A stretch of 64,000 nt of DNA from Helicobacter_J cappadocius. Its GTDB lineage: Bacteria; Campylobacterota; Campylobacteria; Campylobacterales; Helicobacteraceae. Both the position numbers and the translations under genes were made by a program. The notes under the pieces were generated by a model. The model was not told the origin of the DNA. It ran no database searches and saw only the letters and a list, made by a program, of their open reading frames with translations. Numbering within the stretch: position 1 is the stretch's first letter; each line of letters starts with the position of its first letter. Location: positions 1-64,000 of the forward strand of contig NZ_JAUPEV010000006.1 in assembly GCF_030686155.1 (NCBI RefSeq), in the 5' to 3' direction. Positions 8,861-17,505 of the stretch are shown piece after piece.

Positions 8861-9484
8861 TTAGTTTGTTTCAATCCCAAGCACACTATCAAGAATCATT
8901 TCTCGTATTTTGTCTTTGCCTCCGTATTTTTTATCAATAATTTTATCATTATTTGATGCAACTAATTTACCTTTTTGATAAAGCTTATGCTGTTCATTTT
9001 TATTAAGTTTGTCAAATTTGGTATAAATGCTCAACATTTTTTGATCAGGTCTTAGAAGTTTTTGAATAATCTCGCATACATATTCATCACTTTGCAATCC
9101 TATGTGTCTAGCATCTATAAGATGGACAAAAAGCTTTATGCTTGTACGATGGTTCAAAAAATTCCAAAGATTGCTCTCCCAGTCCTTCTTGGTCTCTTTA
9201 GAAACTTTTGCATAACCAAAACCTGGCAAATCAACAAATCTAAAAGGAATGCTTTGAGAATTCTCTGTTTTTCTCTCCCAAACAACGTTAAAAAAATTTA
9301 TCAACTGAGTTTTGCCTGGTGTTGAAGAACTTTTTGCAAGATTTTTTTCCAAAATAGTATTGATAAAGGTGCTTTTACCTACATTGCTTCTACCTAAAAA
9401 TACAACTTCCATCATATCAGGTGGAGGACATCCTGCTAGATTTCTAGCAGAGGTAACAAATTTCGATTCTTTCGCAATAATCAT
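8861..9484 (-). CDS. engB: Ribosome-biogenesis GTPase EngB (YihA/YsxC)
   Basis: 207-residue TrmE-Era-EngA-EngB-family GTPase needed for large-subunit assembly. The G motifs are in order: G1 GRSNVGKST, G2 region STPGKTQLINFF, G3 DLPGFGYA, G4 TKFDK, and the preceding LVHLIDARH, which is typical of EngB. Length matches the family. Its ATG overlaps the lptA stop by 4 nt (ATGA), so it is translated from the envelope-biogenesis message. Confidence 0.95.
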   Translation of the reverse strand: MIIAKESKFVTSARNLAGCPPPDMMEVVFLGRSNVGKSTFINTILEKNLAKSSSTPGKTQLINFFNVVWERKTENSQSIPFRFVDLPGFGYAKVSKETKKDWESNLWNFLNHRTSIKLFVHLIDARHIGLQSDEYVCEIIQKLLRPDQKMLSIYTKFDKLNKNEQHKLYQKGKLVASNNDKIIDKKYGGKDKIREMILDSVLGIETN

Positions 9485-10101
9485 TGCTTTCCTTCTATGG
9501 GAGAATTTGTAGTTTGTGTCATATCTGGAGCATCTTGAGTATTTTGGCTTCTTTGAGAATTTTGAGAATTCGCATTGGTTTTATTTTCATTTGAACTAGG
9601 GGGTAGTTCGGATTTAGAAGGTTTTGATTTCTTATCTTTGGAGAGATCATCAAGATTGAATATGAATTTAGCAGGTTTGCTATCACTTCCTAATACATTT
9701 GCATATCCGCTCTCATTATTAACAACAATCTCTTCTCCTCTGATAGTGTTATCTTTTCCCACTTCCTTGAGTACTGCATTTTCTAAAAGCCTATATTCCC
9801 CACTTTTGGCATCATATGTAAGTCTATCAGAATGCCCTTTTATTTCTCTTCCATCTTCCATAAAAATATGAAACTTGACATTTCCTTGTGCTTCATAAGA
9901 TATCGGCTTCCTATCTTTATCTGTGTAGATGATAACACTATCTGCCTCAAGCGTATCTTTGGATTTTTTAATATGCACATCTCCTTGAATACGTGTAATT
10001 CCATTTTTATCATCGCTAGAAAATTTTTTCGCCGTAACTTCGAGAGTTTCTTGAGCAAAAAGCCCTAAAACTAAAAAAAACAAGCACATTACTTTTCTCA
10101 T
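9481..10101 (-). CDS. lptA: LPS-transport periplasmic protein LptA (OstA-like)
   Basis: 206 residues: signal peptide (about 1-16, FFLVLGLFAQ), then an OstA/LptA beta-jellyroll with ITRIQGDVHIKKS, YEAQGNVKF and KGHSDRLTYD, which are typical of the bridge that carries LPS across the periplasm. The C-terminal ~45 residues are low-complexity, rich in Ser, Lys, Asn, Gln and Thr, and probably disordered. It overlaps lptC upstream and engB downstream by 4 nt each. Partner of LptC and of the ABC motor LptBFG, which is not in this window. Confidence 0.85.
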   Translation of the reverse strand: MRKVMCLFFLVLGLFAQETLEVTAKKFSSDDKNGITRIQGDVHIKKSKDTLEADSVIIYTDKDRKPISYEAQGNVKFHIFMEDGREIKGHSDRLTYDAKSGEYRLLENAVLKEVGKDNTIRGEEIVVNNESGYANVLGSDSKPAKFIFNLDDLSKDKKSKPSKSELPPSSNENKTNANSQNSQRSQNTQDAPDMTQTTNSPIEGKQ

Positions 10102-10673
10102 TTTTGCTTTCCTTCTTTTGTCTCTAAAATAATCTTTGAAGAGATGTCTTTGGCTTTTATCATTTGAGTTTTTTTGTTATAAATAATATCTTCTCCTTCG
10201 AAATAACCTTCGGTTGTGTTGAAAATAAAATCTCCCTCACCTTTAAAAATTTCTTTGCGATAATTATAAACTCCTCCTTCACTCCAAAAACTCCCTCCAT
10301 CACTTTTGATATAAATAGCTCCTCTTGGAAAGTGATACATATCTCCTTTTTTTATCACTTCATCACCGCTAATATATTCATAAGTGTTTTTAGATTGAGT
10401 ATTATATCTACTAGCTAAAAATCCGTATAAAATCTCACGATCAGAAAATTGGAATGCCTTAGAACCTTCAATTTTCATATCCACAAAGTCATTATTAACC
10501 TGATACATATTAAAGTTAGTCAATTCAATTTTTGCAATATCATTATTTTTATTTTCTTGGAGATATTTTGAAGGTGCGAAGAAAAAAAATGAACACAGAG
10601 TAATAACAAGCAATACTAAAAAAAAATTCAGGACGCTATTGGTAGATTTTAAGTACTTCATCTTTGAGCCCAT
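10098..10673 (-). CDS. lptC: LPS export ABC transporter periplasmic protein LptC
   Basis: 191 residues. One N-terminal TM helix (about 15-33) anchors it in the inner membrane, followed by a periplasmic LptC-type beta domain (DMKIEGSKAFQF, KGDMYHFPRG, GGVYNYRKEIFKGEGDF). It receives lipid A/LOS from LptBFG and passes it to LptA, whose gene follows with a 4-nt overlap. The start is ambiguous: ATG 10673 or ATG 10661, both lacking a clear Shine-Dalgarno and both inside the 3' end of kdsC, so translation is probably coupled to kdsC. Confidence 0.8.
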   Translation of the reverse strand: MGSKMKYLKSTNSVLNFFLVLLVITLCSFFFFAPSKYLQENKNNDIAKIELTNFNMYQVNNDFVDMKIEGSKAFQFSDREILYGFLASRYNTQSKNTYEYISGDEVIKKGDMYHFPRGAIYIKSDGGSFWSEGGVYNYRKEIFKGEGDFIFNTTEGYFEGEDIIYNKKTQMIKAKDISSKIILETKEGKQK

Positions 10674-11130
10674 ATTCTATCAAGATATACTCAATCATCT
10701 CCCTAACCGCACCTTCACCGCCCTTGCTTTTAAGCACCACATCTGCATATTCTTGCAACCATTCATTGCCATCACTTGGAGTAAAACACAAACCACATTC
10801 AGCAAACATTGGCAAATCATTGAGATCATCACCTATACAAGCGATCTGTGAAGATTGCAAATCAAAATCTTTTTTGAGTTTTAAAACAATTTCTTTTTTA
10901 TTTTCTATCCCCATATATAAACATGAAATACCAAGTTCTTTTGCTCTAAACTCAGTGATAGGAGAGTTTCTTCCTGAAATGATGGCGACCTTTTTGCCGA
11001 GCTTTTGCCAAGTAACTAGCCCTAATCCATCTTTAACATTAAAAACTTTACTTTCACACAAGTCTTGGTTATATATTATTTTTCCATCTGTGAGCGTTCC
11101 ATCTACATCAAGTAAGACCAGCTCGATCAT
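10636..11130 (-). CDS. kdsC: 3-deoxy-D-manno-octulosonate 8-phosphate phosphatase
   Basis: 164-residue HAD phosphatase that dephosphorylates KDO-8-P on the way to the LPS inner core. Motifs are LDVDGTLTDGKI (D8 nucleophile, D10), SGR in AIISGRNS, and IGDDLNDLPM (Mg2+ ligands). It has no cap domain, typical of KdsC tetramers, and the length matches. Its start overlaps the hisB stop by 4 nt. Grouping with lptC and lptA gives a coherent LPS synthesis/export cluster. Confidence 0.93.
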   Translation of the reverse strand: MIELVLLDVDGTLTDGKIIYNQDLCESKVFNVKDGLGLVTWQKLGKKVAIISGRNSPITEFRAKELGISCLYMGIENKKEIVLKLKKDFDLQSSQIACIGDDLNDLPMFAECGLCFTPSDGNEWLQEYADVVLKSKGGEGAVREMIEYILIEYGLKDEVLKIYQ

Positions 11131-11717
11131 AAAACTCCCTTTGTGCTAGGGATTTGATTATTCTTATTAGGAGTGAGAGCTCTTCTAATTGCTAAAGCAA
11201 ATGCTTTAAAAGTGGCTTCTATAATATGATGAAGATTTTTTCCTCTTTTTAGATAAATATGCACACATAGTCCAGCATTCATACAAACGGCACGAAAGAA
11301 CTCCTCAACAAGCTCAATATCAAAGTCTCCTACTTTTCCTTTAAAATCTCCATAGCAACTCATATCAAACACCAAAAAAGATCGATTGCATACATCTATA
11401 TCACACTCCACACAAGCTTCATCCATCACTATAGTAGCATTACCAAAACGTTCAATTCCAATAGCAGGATAGATTTCCTCTTTGAGTAATCCCCCTAAGA
11501 CGATACCACAATCTTCCACGCTATGATGATCATCAATATGTCTATCACCTTCACAAATCATCTGTAAATCCATCATAGAATGCTTAGAAAAAGCTTCTAG
11601 CATATGATCAAAAAAACCTATTTTAGTATCAATATTTCCCCTGCCTTCACCATATATTTGCAAAGTTGCACTGATTTTTGTCTCTTTTGTATCGCGTTTG
11701 ACTTCTTTCATTTTCAC
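11127..11717 (-). CDS. hisB: Imidazoleglycerol-phosphate dehydratase
   Basis: 196-residue monofunctional HisB, sixth step of histidine synthesis. Both metal-binding repeats are visible: DIDDHHSVEDCGIVLG near residue 65 and HHIIEATFKAFA near 165, plus GFFDHMLEAFSKHS near 31. No other his gene is in this window. It is inserted between kdsC and rlpA with 4-nt overlaps on both sides, so it is expressed with cell-wall and LPS genes. H. pylori lacks the histidine pathway as I recall it, which argues for a species that can make histidine. Confidence 0.95.
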   Translation of the reverse strand: MKMKEVKRDTKETKISATLQIYGEGRGNIDTKIGFFDHMLEAFSKHSMMDLQMICEGDRHIDDHHSVEDCGIVLGGLLKEEIYPAIGIERFGNATIVMDEACVECDIDVCNRSFLVFDMSCYGDFKGKVGDFDIELVEEFFRAVCMNAGLCVHIYLKRGKNLHHIIEATFKAFALAIRRALTPNKNNQIPSTKGVL

Positions 11718-12673
11718 TCCCTGATAATCACACCAACTATGTTTTTGGATTTGGCAAAATCAAGTGCCTCATCCTCACTTTTAAATCCTTCTACAAATAC
11801 TCTGTAGATAGGCTCTCCATTGCTAGTTTGTTCTTTTATTTCAACTTTATAATCACCCTCTATTGATTTTTGAGTTTGATCTTTTAAAGACAATGCTCCC
11901 TCTTTCTTTCTAAATGCACCTACTTGAAGGGAGAATGTCCCCCCTTCAACACTATTTTTAGAATCACCAATTTTAAACTCTTCTTTAAGGGCTGAAGATT
12001 TTTCCATGTCTTTTGAAATAGATTTTTCATAATTCTTTGAAATCATTCCACCAAAGCCAAGCACTTCAAGTCTGACTTTAGCTGTACCTTTATTCACCAT
12101 ATCAATATCTCTAGCTGCAGCATTAGAGAGATCGATAATCCTGCCATCTACAAAAGGTCCTCTATCATTGATTCTGACGATAGTTGTTTTGCCATTCTCT
12201 TTATTATAAACCTTCACGATAGTATTCATCGGCAAGATTTTAGAAGCAGCTGTATGAGCATGCATATTATAAATCTCGCCATTAGAAGTCTTCTTGGAAT
12301 GAAAATTAGGTCCATACCAACTCGCAATCCCATCAAAAATTTCTCCTACATCTACACGGGTGGGATAATACCACTTTCCTCCAACTTGATAAGGTCTCAT
12401 GGTTGCCCTCTGAATCGCTGCTGATTCACGCATTCCATCTAACATAGAATCAGAAGGATTCCCAAAAAGATCGCTCGAAAGATTCCCACTATCAAAACTA
12501 CCTTCACTATAAGATTGATTAGTATAATTTGAGGTATATTTTTTTGATCGATATGCACTCAAACCTTCATAATCATTAAAAGCACCAACACCGCCCTTAT
12601 AAACGCTTTGTGGAGAGCAACCCAAAAGCAAAATCGCTCCTAAAACTAGCCCTGCTTCAAGCGAAAATTTCAA
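11714..12673 (-). CDS. rlpA: RlpA-type septal-ring lytic transglycosylase, lipoprotein with SPOR domain
   Basis: 319 residues. A lipoprotein signal ends in LLLGC (Cys19 as acylation site). A double-psi beta barrel follows (GIASWYGPNFHSKKTSNGEIY near 115, then IVRINDRGPFVDGRIIDLS with the catalytic-site DRGPF), and a C-terminal SPOR domain (FSLQVGAFRKKEG) binds denuded septal glycan. It cleaves glycan strands during daughter-cell separation. It overlaps mltD upstream and hisB downstream by 4 nt, placing two lytic transglycosylases on one message. Confidence 0.9.
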   Translation of the reverse strand: MKFSLEAGLVLGAILLLGCSPQSVYKGGVGAFNDYEGLSAYRSKKYTSNYTNQSYSEGSFDSGNLSSDLFGNPSDSMLDGMRESAAIQRATMRPYQVGGKWYYPTRVDVGEIFDGIASWYGPNFHSKKTSNGEIYNMHAHTAASKILPMNTIVKVYNKENGKTTIVRINDRGPFVDGRIIDLSNAAARDIDMVNKGTAKVRLEVLGFGGMISKNYEKSISKDMEKSSALKEEFKIGDSKNSVEGGTFSLQVGAFRKKEGALSLKDQTQKSIEGDYKVEIKEQTSNGEPIYRVFVEGFKSEDEALDFAKSKNIVGVIIRE

Positions 12674-13785
12674 TTTTTTATCTCATTTTGGACTAATTTA
12701 CGATAATCTTTTCTAACAACTGGAACAATAAGTTTTTGATTAATAGATAAAAAAGAATTTTTGAGTTTATTGGTAATTTTTATTTCTTGAACGCTAACTT
12801 TATATTTTTTTGCAATTGAAGTGAGTGTTTCTCCTTGCTTTACCTTGTGCAAAACAAACATTTCATTTGGATTACGATCTTCCTCAAAATTTTGTTTGAA
12901 ATATGCTAGTTTTTCATAAGGAATATAAACCGTGTATTCACCATAGCCTGGCGGCAAAAAATTATACCTAAATTGTCGATTGTATTTTTTTAGATCTTCT
13001 AGACTCATTCCAGCACCCTCAGCGATTACTGCTAACATTGTTCCAGCCTTTATATTCACACTAGCTAAAGTATTCATCGCCCCACGATTGAGCAAATATT
13101 CTCTATCGTCACTTTTAAATCTATCGATGTTGTTAAATGCCAAAGACATACTCAAAATCATTCTAATATAATTTCTTGTCTCTTTGGGAAGATATCTTTT
13201 GTGTTCATCGAGCAAAACATCAATATCTGTACTTTTTGCTTGTTTGATAGCTTTTTGAAGTCTTCCTACGCCACAATTATATGCCATCGCTGCTAGATAC
13301 CATTTTCCTGTAATTTTATACAGAAACTGAAGATACTTGATGGCTGCTTGGGTGCTTTTGATCGGATCGCGTCTCTCATCAATATAATCATTGATTTTAA
13401 GACCAAGCTGTTTTGCCGTAACAGGCATAAGCTGCCAAATACCCGAAGCTTTTTTTGGACTATATGCACGGGTAGAAAATTCAGATTCTGCCATCGCTAA
13501 AAATAAAAATTCCTGCGGAATTCCAGCTTGTGCCATCATACTTTTAAGAATGGGAATAAATTCATAACCAGAATCAAACTTTTGCACAAAATAATCCCAT
13601 CTAGCTTCTGCACTGCCAGATTTAAGAGAATTTTTTGCCCTAAGTTCTGCTAAAAAAGTGCCACTCACACCAAAGGAGTTCAATACATTCTCGCTAAATC
13701 TGTCATAGATCAAACTATTAAAATCTGCTCTTAGGTTATGAGCACAAAGCAGACAAGCAAACAAAAACGTGGTCTTAATCTTCAT
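12670..13785 (-). CDS. mltD: Membrane-associated lytic murein transglycosylase D with LysM domain
   Basis: 371 residues: signal peptide (about 1-20), an SLT catalytic domain with the acid Glu in AMAESEFSTRAYSPKKASG, GIWQLMP and MAYNCGVG, and a C-terminal LysM peptidoglycan-binding repeat (HKVKQGETLTSIAKKYKVS near 315). It cuts the MurNAc-GlcNAc bond in the periplasm. No Cys lipobox is evident, so it is probably soluble or loosely attached. First gene of the tightly overlapping run to engB, 102 nt downstream of tatD. Confidence 0.9.
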   Translation of the reverse strand: MKIKTTFLFACLLCAHNLRADFNSLIYDRFSENVLNSFGVSGTFLAELRAKNSLKSGSAEARWDYFVQKFDSGYEFIPILKSMMAQAGIPQEFLFLAMAESEFSTRAYSPKKASGIWQLMPVTAKQLGLKINDYIDERRDPIKSTQAAIKYLQFLYKITGKWYLAAMAYNCGVGRLQKAIKQAKSTDIDVLLDEHKRYLPKETRNYIRMILSMSLAFNNIDRFKSDDREYLLNRGAMNTLASVNIKAGTMLAVIAEGAGMSLEDLKKYNRQFRYNFLPPGYGEYTVYIPYEKLAYFKQNFEEDRNPNEMFVLHKVKQGETLTSIAKKYKVSVQEIKITNKLKNSFLSINQKLIVPVVRKDYRKLVQNEIKN

Positions 13786-13887
13786 CTAATTTCCTGATCG
13801 ATTTTTTAAATCCAATAGGTGATTGTACTTGAAAAATACTTAAAGGCAAAATCATCTCCACAAATAATATCTTAAAAATACTTCTCA

Positions 13888-14658
13888 TCAAAGTTGTCCA
13901 AACAGATCGTAAGCATTTTTTGTGCTCAAATCCTCAATATCTAAAGTATCCATTCCTAACACCTCAGAAAGCTTTGTTACTATGAGAGAAATATAAGAAG
14001 GCTCATTGCGTTGTCCTCTATGTGGATGAGGAGTCAGATAAGGAGCATCTGTTTCAAGCAAAATTCTATTTTTGGGTATTTTTGGAAGAATTTCAACAAT
14101 TTTTCTAGCATTTTTGAAAGTTGAAACTCCTCCGATTCCATAATAAAACCTATCTGCCAACCCCAATAAAATCTCATCAGCGTTAAAACAGTGTAGTACT
14201 CCTTTGAGATTTTTATAAGAATTAAGTATCTCAAAAGCATCATTACTAGCTTCTCGGATATGTACGATCAAAGGAAGATTTAATTTAAGTGCAAGTTCAA
14301 TATGAGCAATAAACATTTCCTTCTGGGCTTTTTTGTATTCATTTCGTTCTTCTAATTCAGGAAGACGATAATAATCAAGCCCACATTCCCCTATAGCTAC
14401 ACATTTTTTATCTGTAACAAAGTGTTCTATATCAACCAGACGATTATTATGTATTTCATAAGGATGGATTCCTAGTGCAAAATAAACATTTGGATAAACT
14501 TGTGTTATTTTTATAGCATTGTCAAGATCTTTTGGATCAGCTCCAGGTATGATGAATTTTTTTACTCCATTTTGTTGTGCTCTAAGAATAACCTCTTGAA
14601 GATCATCTTGGTAACATTCATTATCCAAATGGCAATGTGTATCAATCAAACAGCTCAT
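13888..14658 (-). CDS. tatD: TatD-family metal-dependent deoxyribonuclease
   Basis: 256-residue TIM-barrel hydrolase. Metal ligands are in DTHCHLDNECY at the N terminus, GECGLDYYR near 91, VHIREAS near 130, HCFNAD near 155 and ETDAPYLTPHPHRG near 200. The family acts as a 3'-5' exonuclease/DNase in DNA repair. Despite the name there are no tatABC genes beside it. It is upstream of mltD, as in the H. pylori order mltD-tatD-ribE. Confidence 0.93.
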   Translation of the reverse strand: MSCLIDTHCHLDNECYQDDLQEVILRAQQNGVKKFIIPGADPKDLDNAIKITQVYPNVYFALGIHPYEIHNNRLVDIEHFVTDKKCVAIGECGLDYYRLPELEERNEYKKAQKEMFIAHIELALKLNLPLIVHIREASNDAFEILNSYKNLKGVLHCFNADEILLGLADRFYYGIGGVSTFKNARKIVEILPKIPKNRILLETDAPYLTPHPHRGQRNEPSYISLIVTKLSEVLGMDTLDIEDLSTKNAYDLFGQL

Positions 14659-14770
14659 TTTTACCTCACCTTTTTATGGTAAAATTCTAGGAATTTAAAG
14701 AGAAAATATTCTATTCCAAAAATTTGAGTATTTGGCAACATAAAAAACTCTTATCTCAAAGGACTTGATT

Positions 14771-15391
14771 TTGTTTAGTGGGTTGGTGCGTGAAATAGCA
14801 AAAGTAAAAAAATTTCAAAACAACATTCTTTATATTCAAACTCCCTATAAACCAAAACTAGGCGATAGTATTGCCGTAAATGGAGCTTGTCTCACAGTTG
14901 TAACAATCACTTCTGATGGTTTTGGAGTAGAGCTTAGCAAACATACTCAAAAGTGTGTAGCTATGGAAAATTATCACGATTTAGTACATATTGAACCGGC
15001 ATTATTGGCAAACTCTAGGCTTGATGGACATTTTGTGCAAGGACATATTGATAGTATTGGAACAATTGTAAATATTATTCCAAATGCAAATCAGACCGAT
15101 TTTATCATCAAAGCCCCAAAAGACACACTCAATCTAATTATTCCTCAGGGTTCTATCACGGTTGATGGCATCAGTCTGACTATCTCAGAGGTTTTTGAGG
15201 ATAGTTTCAAACTCACCATCATTCCTTATACTATAAAACATACACTCATAAAAAACTACAAGGTTAATAGACGTGTTAATATTGAAACAGATATACTTGT
15301 AAGAAGTATTGCTCATCTACTAAAAAAACGAGATAAAAATCTCAAATCAAATTCTTGGAAAGAGATTGATTCGATATTGTTAGGATATTAG
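14771..15391 (+). CDS. ribE: Riboflavin synthase, alpha subunit
   Basis: Two-domain lumazine-barrel enzyme (about 206 residues) converting two 6,7-dimethyl-8-ribityllumazine to riboflavin. The first barrel has MFSGLVREIA and SIAVNGACLTV. The second barrel has HFVQGHIDSIG and GSITVDGISLTIS. I take the TTG at 14771 as start: it yields the family-typical MFSGLV and has AAAGGA with a 7-nt spacer, whereas the TTG at 14765 leaves almost no spacer. No FMN riboswitch is visible upstream. flhB2 follows directly. Confidence 0.93.
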   Translation: MFSGLVREIAKVKKFQNNILYIQTPYKPKLGDSIAVNGACLTVVTITSDGFGVELSKHTQKCVAMENYHDLVHIEPALLANSRLDGHFVQGHIDSIGTIVNIIPNANQTDFIIKAPKDTLNLIIPQGSITVDGISLTISEVFEDSFKLTIIPYTIKHTLIKNYKVNRRVNIETDILVRSIAHLLKKRDKNLKSNSWKEIDSILLGY

Positions 15392-15670
15392 ATGAAACAT
15401 AAAACACTCAAAGCTATCGCTCTAGCTTACAACAATCAAACAGATACATCACCTAAAATTCTAGCCTCTGGACTTGGAGAAATCGCTAAAGCCATCATCG
15501 AAAAAGCCAAAATATTCGATGTACCTATTTTCGCAAATCCTACTCTAGCAAACTCCCTAGCAACATTACAGATTGATGAGAATATTCCTGAGGAACTCTA
15601 TAGTAGCGTCGTAGAAGTTTTTATTTGGCTAGATCGCACTCAACATTCCGCACAACTAAGCAAAAACTAA
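15392..15670 (+). CDS. flhB2: FlhB2/FlhX, stand-alone homolog of the cytoplasmic domain of flagellar FlhB
   Basis: 92 residues matching the C-terminal cytoplasmic domain of FlhB, the substrate-specificity switch of the flagellar export gate. The segment KAIALAYNNQTDTSPKILASGLGEIA corresponds to the part after the FlhB autocleavage site (NPTH motif absent because it lies before this segment). Small stand-alone copies of this domain occur in Campylobacterota (HP1575 type). The ATG abuts the ribE stop. It may replace or stabilise FlhB-C at the export gate (inference). Confidence 0.88.
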   Translation: MKHKTLKAIALAYNNQTDTSPKILASGLGEIAKAIIEKAKIFDVPIFANPTLANSLATLQIDENIPEELYSSVVEVFIWLDRTQHSAQLSKN

Positions 15671-15841
15671 AAACCTTCTCGATTGTTTAGACAAAAATAC
15701 TCCGAATGATAAAAATAAATTGAGAATAATTGTAACATTTTATAATGATTTATATAACATATTTTATAAATACATATCGTGTTTATAAAATATCTAGTAA
15801 AATTCATTCCAAAATTCGCATATAGTATTTAGGCATTATTC

Positions 15842-15848
15842 AAGGAGG
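15842..15848 (+). promoter_or_regulatory. Strong Shine-Dalgarno that fixes the non-canonical metN start
   Basis: AAGGAGG, a full anti-16S match, has no ATG, GTG or TTG at usable distance in any frame that would make sense. The codons after it are GCT ATC ATT ATT ACA CTA. This decides the metN start at one of two AUU codons. Confidence 0.7.
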
Positions 15849-15853
15849 CTATC

Positions 15854-16861
15854 ATTATTACACTAAAGAACATTACAAAAACCTACCCCAATGGCTTTTG
15901 TGCAATAAAAACACTAGATCTTGAAGTAAAAGCAGGGGATATTATGGGAATCATAGGATATTCAGGAGCAGGTAAATCTACTCTTATTCGTATTATCAAT
16001 CGTTTAGAAGATCCTAGTTCTGGAGAAGTGATTGTAGATGGGTGTAATATTTTGGATCTGAATTCAAAAAAACTTCAGAAAACTCGCCAAAAAATCGGAA
16101 TGATATTTCAACATTTTAATCTACTTAGTTCTAGAAATGTATTTGGAAATGTTGCTTTTGCCTTAGAAATAGCAGGTTGGGATAAACAAAAAATATCTAC
16201 TCGAGTATATGAGCTCCTTGAATTAGTAGGATTGAAGGAAAAAGCAGACTTTTTTCCATCCCAATTGAGCGGAGGACAAAAACAAAGAGTGGCTATCGCT
16301 AGAGCATTGGCCAATCATCCTAAAATACTCCTGTGCGATGAAGCAACGAGTGCCTTAGATACAAAAACAACGAAGTCTATTCTTGAACTTTTAAAAGACA
16401 TACAAAAAAAATTCAATCTCACTGTTGTGCTTATTACGCATCAAATAGAAGTTGTCAAAGAGATCTGCAATCAAATGTGTGTGATGAGTAATGGTGAGAT
16501 TATCGAAAGAGGTGTGGTTCACCAAGTTTTTGCCAATCCAACTCACGAAGTAACTAAAGAACTAATCTCATATTTGCCTCCTAGTGATAAAAGTCATATC
16601 CTATCTCATATCAAAACTCAAAATCAGGTTTATAAAATTATCTTCACTGGAGAGAATGCTGATGAGCCTCTCATATCCGACGTAATCAAACGTTTTGGAG
16701 TAGATGCAAATATTCTTTCAGGAAATATAGAAGAACTTGCTACAGAAAATGTAGGGCATCTTATTATTGAATTCAGTGGCGAAAAAATCGCCCAATCATT
16801 AGAATATCTAAAGCAAAAAGGCTTGAGTATTCAAAAACTGGAGAAAAAAAATGATCTTTGA
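15854..16861 (+). CDS. metN: Methionine ABC transporter ATPase MetN, with an AUU start codon
   Basis: ATP-binding subunit of a D/L-methionine importer. Walker A GYSGAGKST, Q-loop MIFQHFNLL, signature LSGGQKQR, Walker B ILLCDEAT, and a C-terminal NIL regulatory domain (about residues 260-335). The first ATG (15944) is just before Walker A and would delete the first beta strands. The frame is open back to TAG 15830-15832 and contains LKNITKTYPNGF, the expected ABC start, but no ATG, GTG or TTG. A perfect AAGGAGG (15842-15848) lies 5 nt before ATT 15854 and 8 nt before ATT 15857, so I infer AUU initiation, about 335 residues. Confidence 0.85.
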   Translation: MITLKNITKTYPNGFCAIKTLDLEVKAGDIMGIIGYSGAGKSTLIRIINRLEDPSSGEVIVDGCNILDLNSKKLQKTRQKIGMIFQHFNLLSSRNVFGNVAFALEIAGWDKQKISTRVYELLELVGLKEKADFFPSQLSGGQKQRVAIARALANHPKILLCDEATSALDTKTTKSILELLKDIQKKFNLTVVLITHQIEVVKEICNQMCVMSNGEIIERGVVHQVFANPTHEVTKELISYLPPSDKSHILSHIKTQNQVYKIIFTGENADEPLISDVIKRFGVDANILSGNIEELATENVGHLIIEFSGEKIAQSLEYLKQKGLSIQKLEKKNDL

Positions 16862-17495
16862 TATGATTTATAACTCTACGCTTGAAACCCTCTATATGGT
16901 ATTTTGTTCTTGTATTTTTGCTGTGATTTTTGGGTTACCACTAGGAGTTTTTTTGTGCATCACAAAAGAAGGATCAATTCTTCCAATGCCATTAACAAAC
17001 AAAGCACTGGGAGCTATTGTAAATACAGCAAGATCTTTTCCTTTTATTATCCTGATTATTCTACTTTTACCATTATCTCGACTCATTATTGGCACAAGTA
17101 TTGGCAGTACAGCAGCTATTATTCCACTATCTATCTCTGCGATTCCATTTGTAGCACGACTTTTTGAAGGAGCTCTTCAAGAAGTGGATAAAGGTCTTAT
17201 TGAGGCAACTTTGAGCATGGGTGCAAATAAACTAACTATTGTAAAAATGATGATAGCTGAGAGTCTTCCTTCACTCACTAACGCTCTTATTATTACAACT
17301 ATTTCACTTATCGGTTATTCTGCTATGGCTGGGGCAGTTGGTGCTGGTGGATTGGGTGATTTGGCGATTCGTATCGGGTATCAAACTTACCGCCCTGATG
17401 TGTTATTTTATTCTGTAATTACCATTATTATCTTAGTTCAAATTATCCAAACAAGTGGTGATTTAATCGTCAAAAAATTGAGAAAAAACAAATAA
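16851..17495 (+). CDS. metI: Methionine ABC transporter permease MetI
   Basis: 214-residue permease with five to six membrane helices. The EAA coupling loop is seen as GALQEVDKGLIEATLSMGANKLTIVKMMI. Typical MetI strings are ARSFPFIILI and GYSAMAGAVGAGGLGDLAIRIGYQ. Its ATG overlaps the end of metN by 11 nt, indicating coupled translation and a MetN2-MetI2 complex. Confidence 0.93.
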   Translation: MIFDMIYNSTLETLYMVFCSCIFAVIFGLPLGVFLCITKEGSILPMPLTNKALGAIVNTARSFPFIILIILLLPLSRLIIGTSIGSTAAIIPLSISAIPFVARLFEGALQEVDKGLIEATLSMGANKLTIVKMMIAESLPSLTNALIITTISLIGYSAMAGAVGAGGLGDLAIRIGYQTYRPDVLFYSVITIIILVQIIQTSGDLIVKKLRKNK

Positions 17496-17505
17496 AGGAT
17501 TCAAC

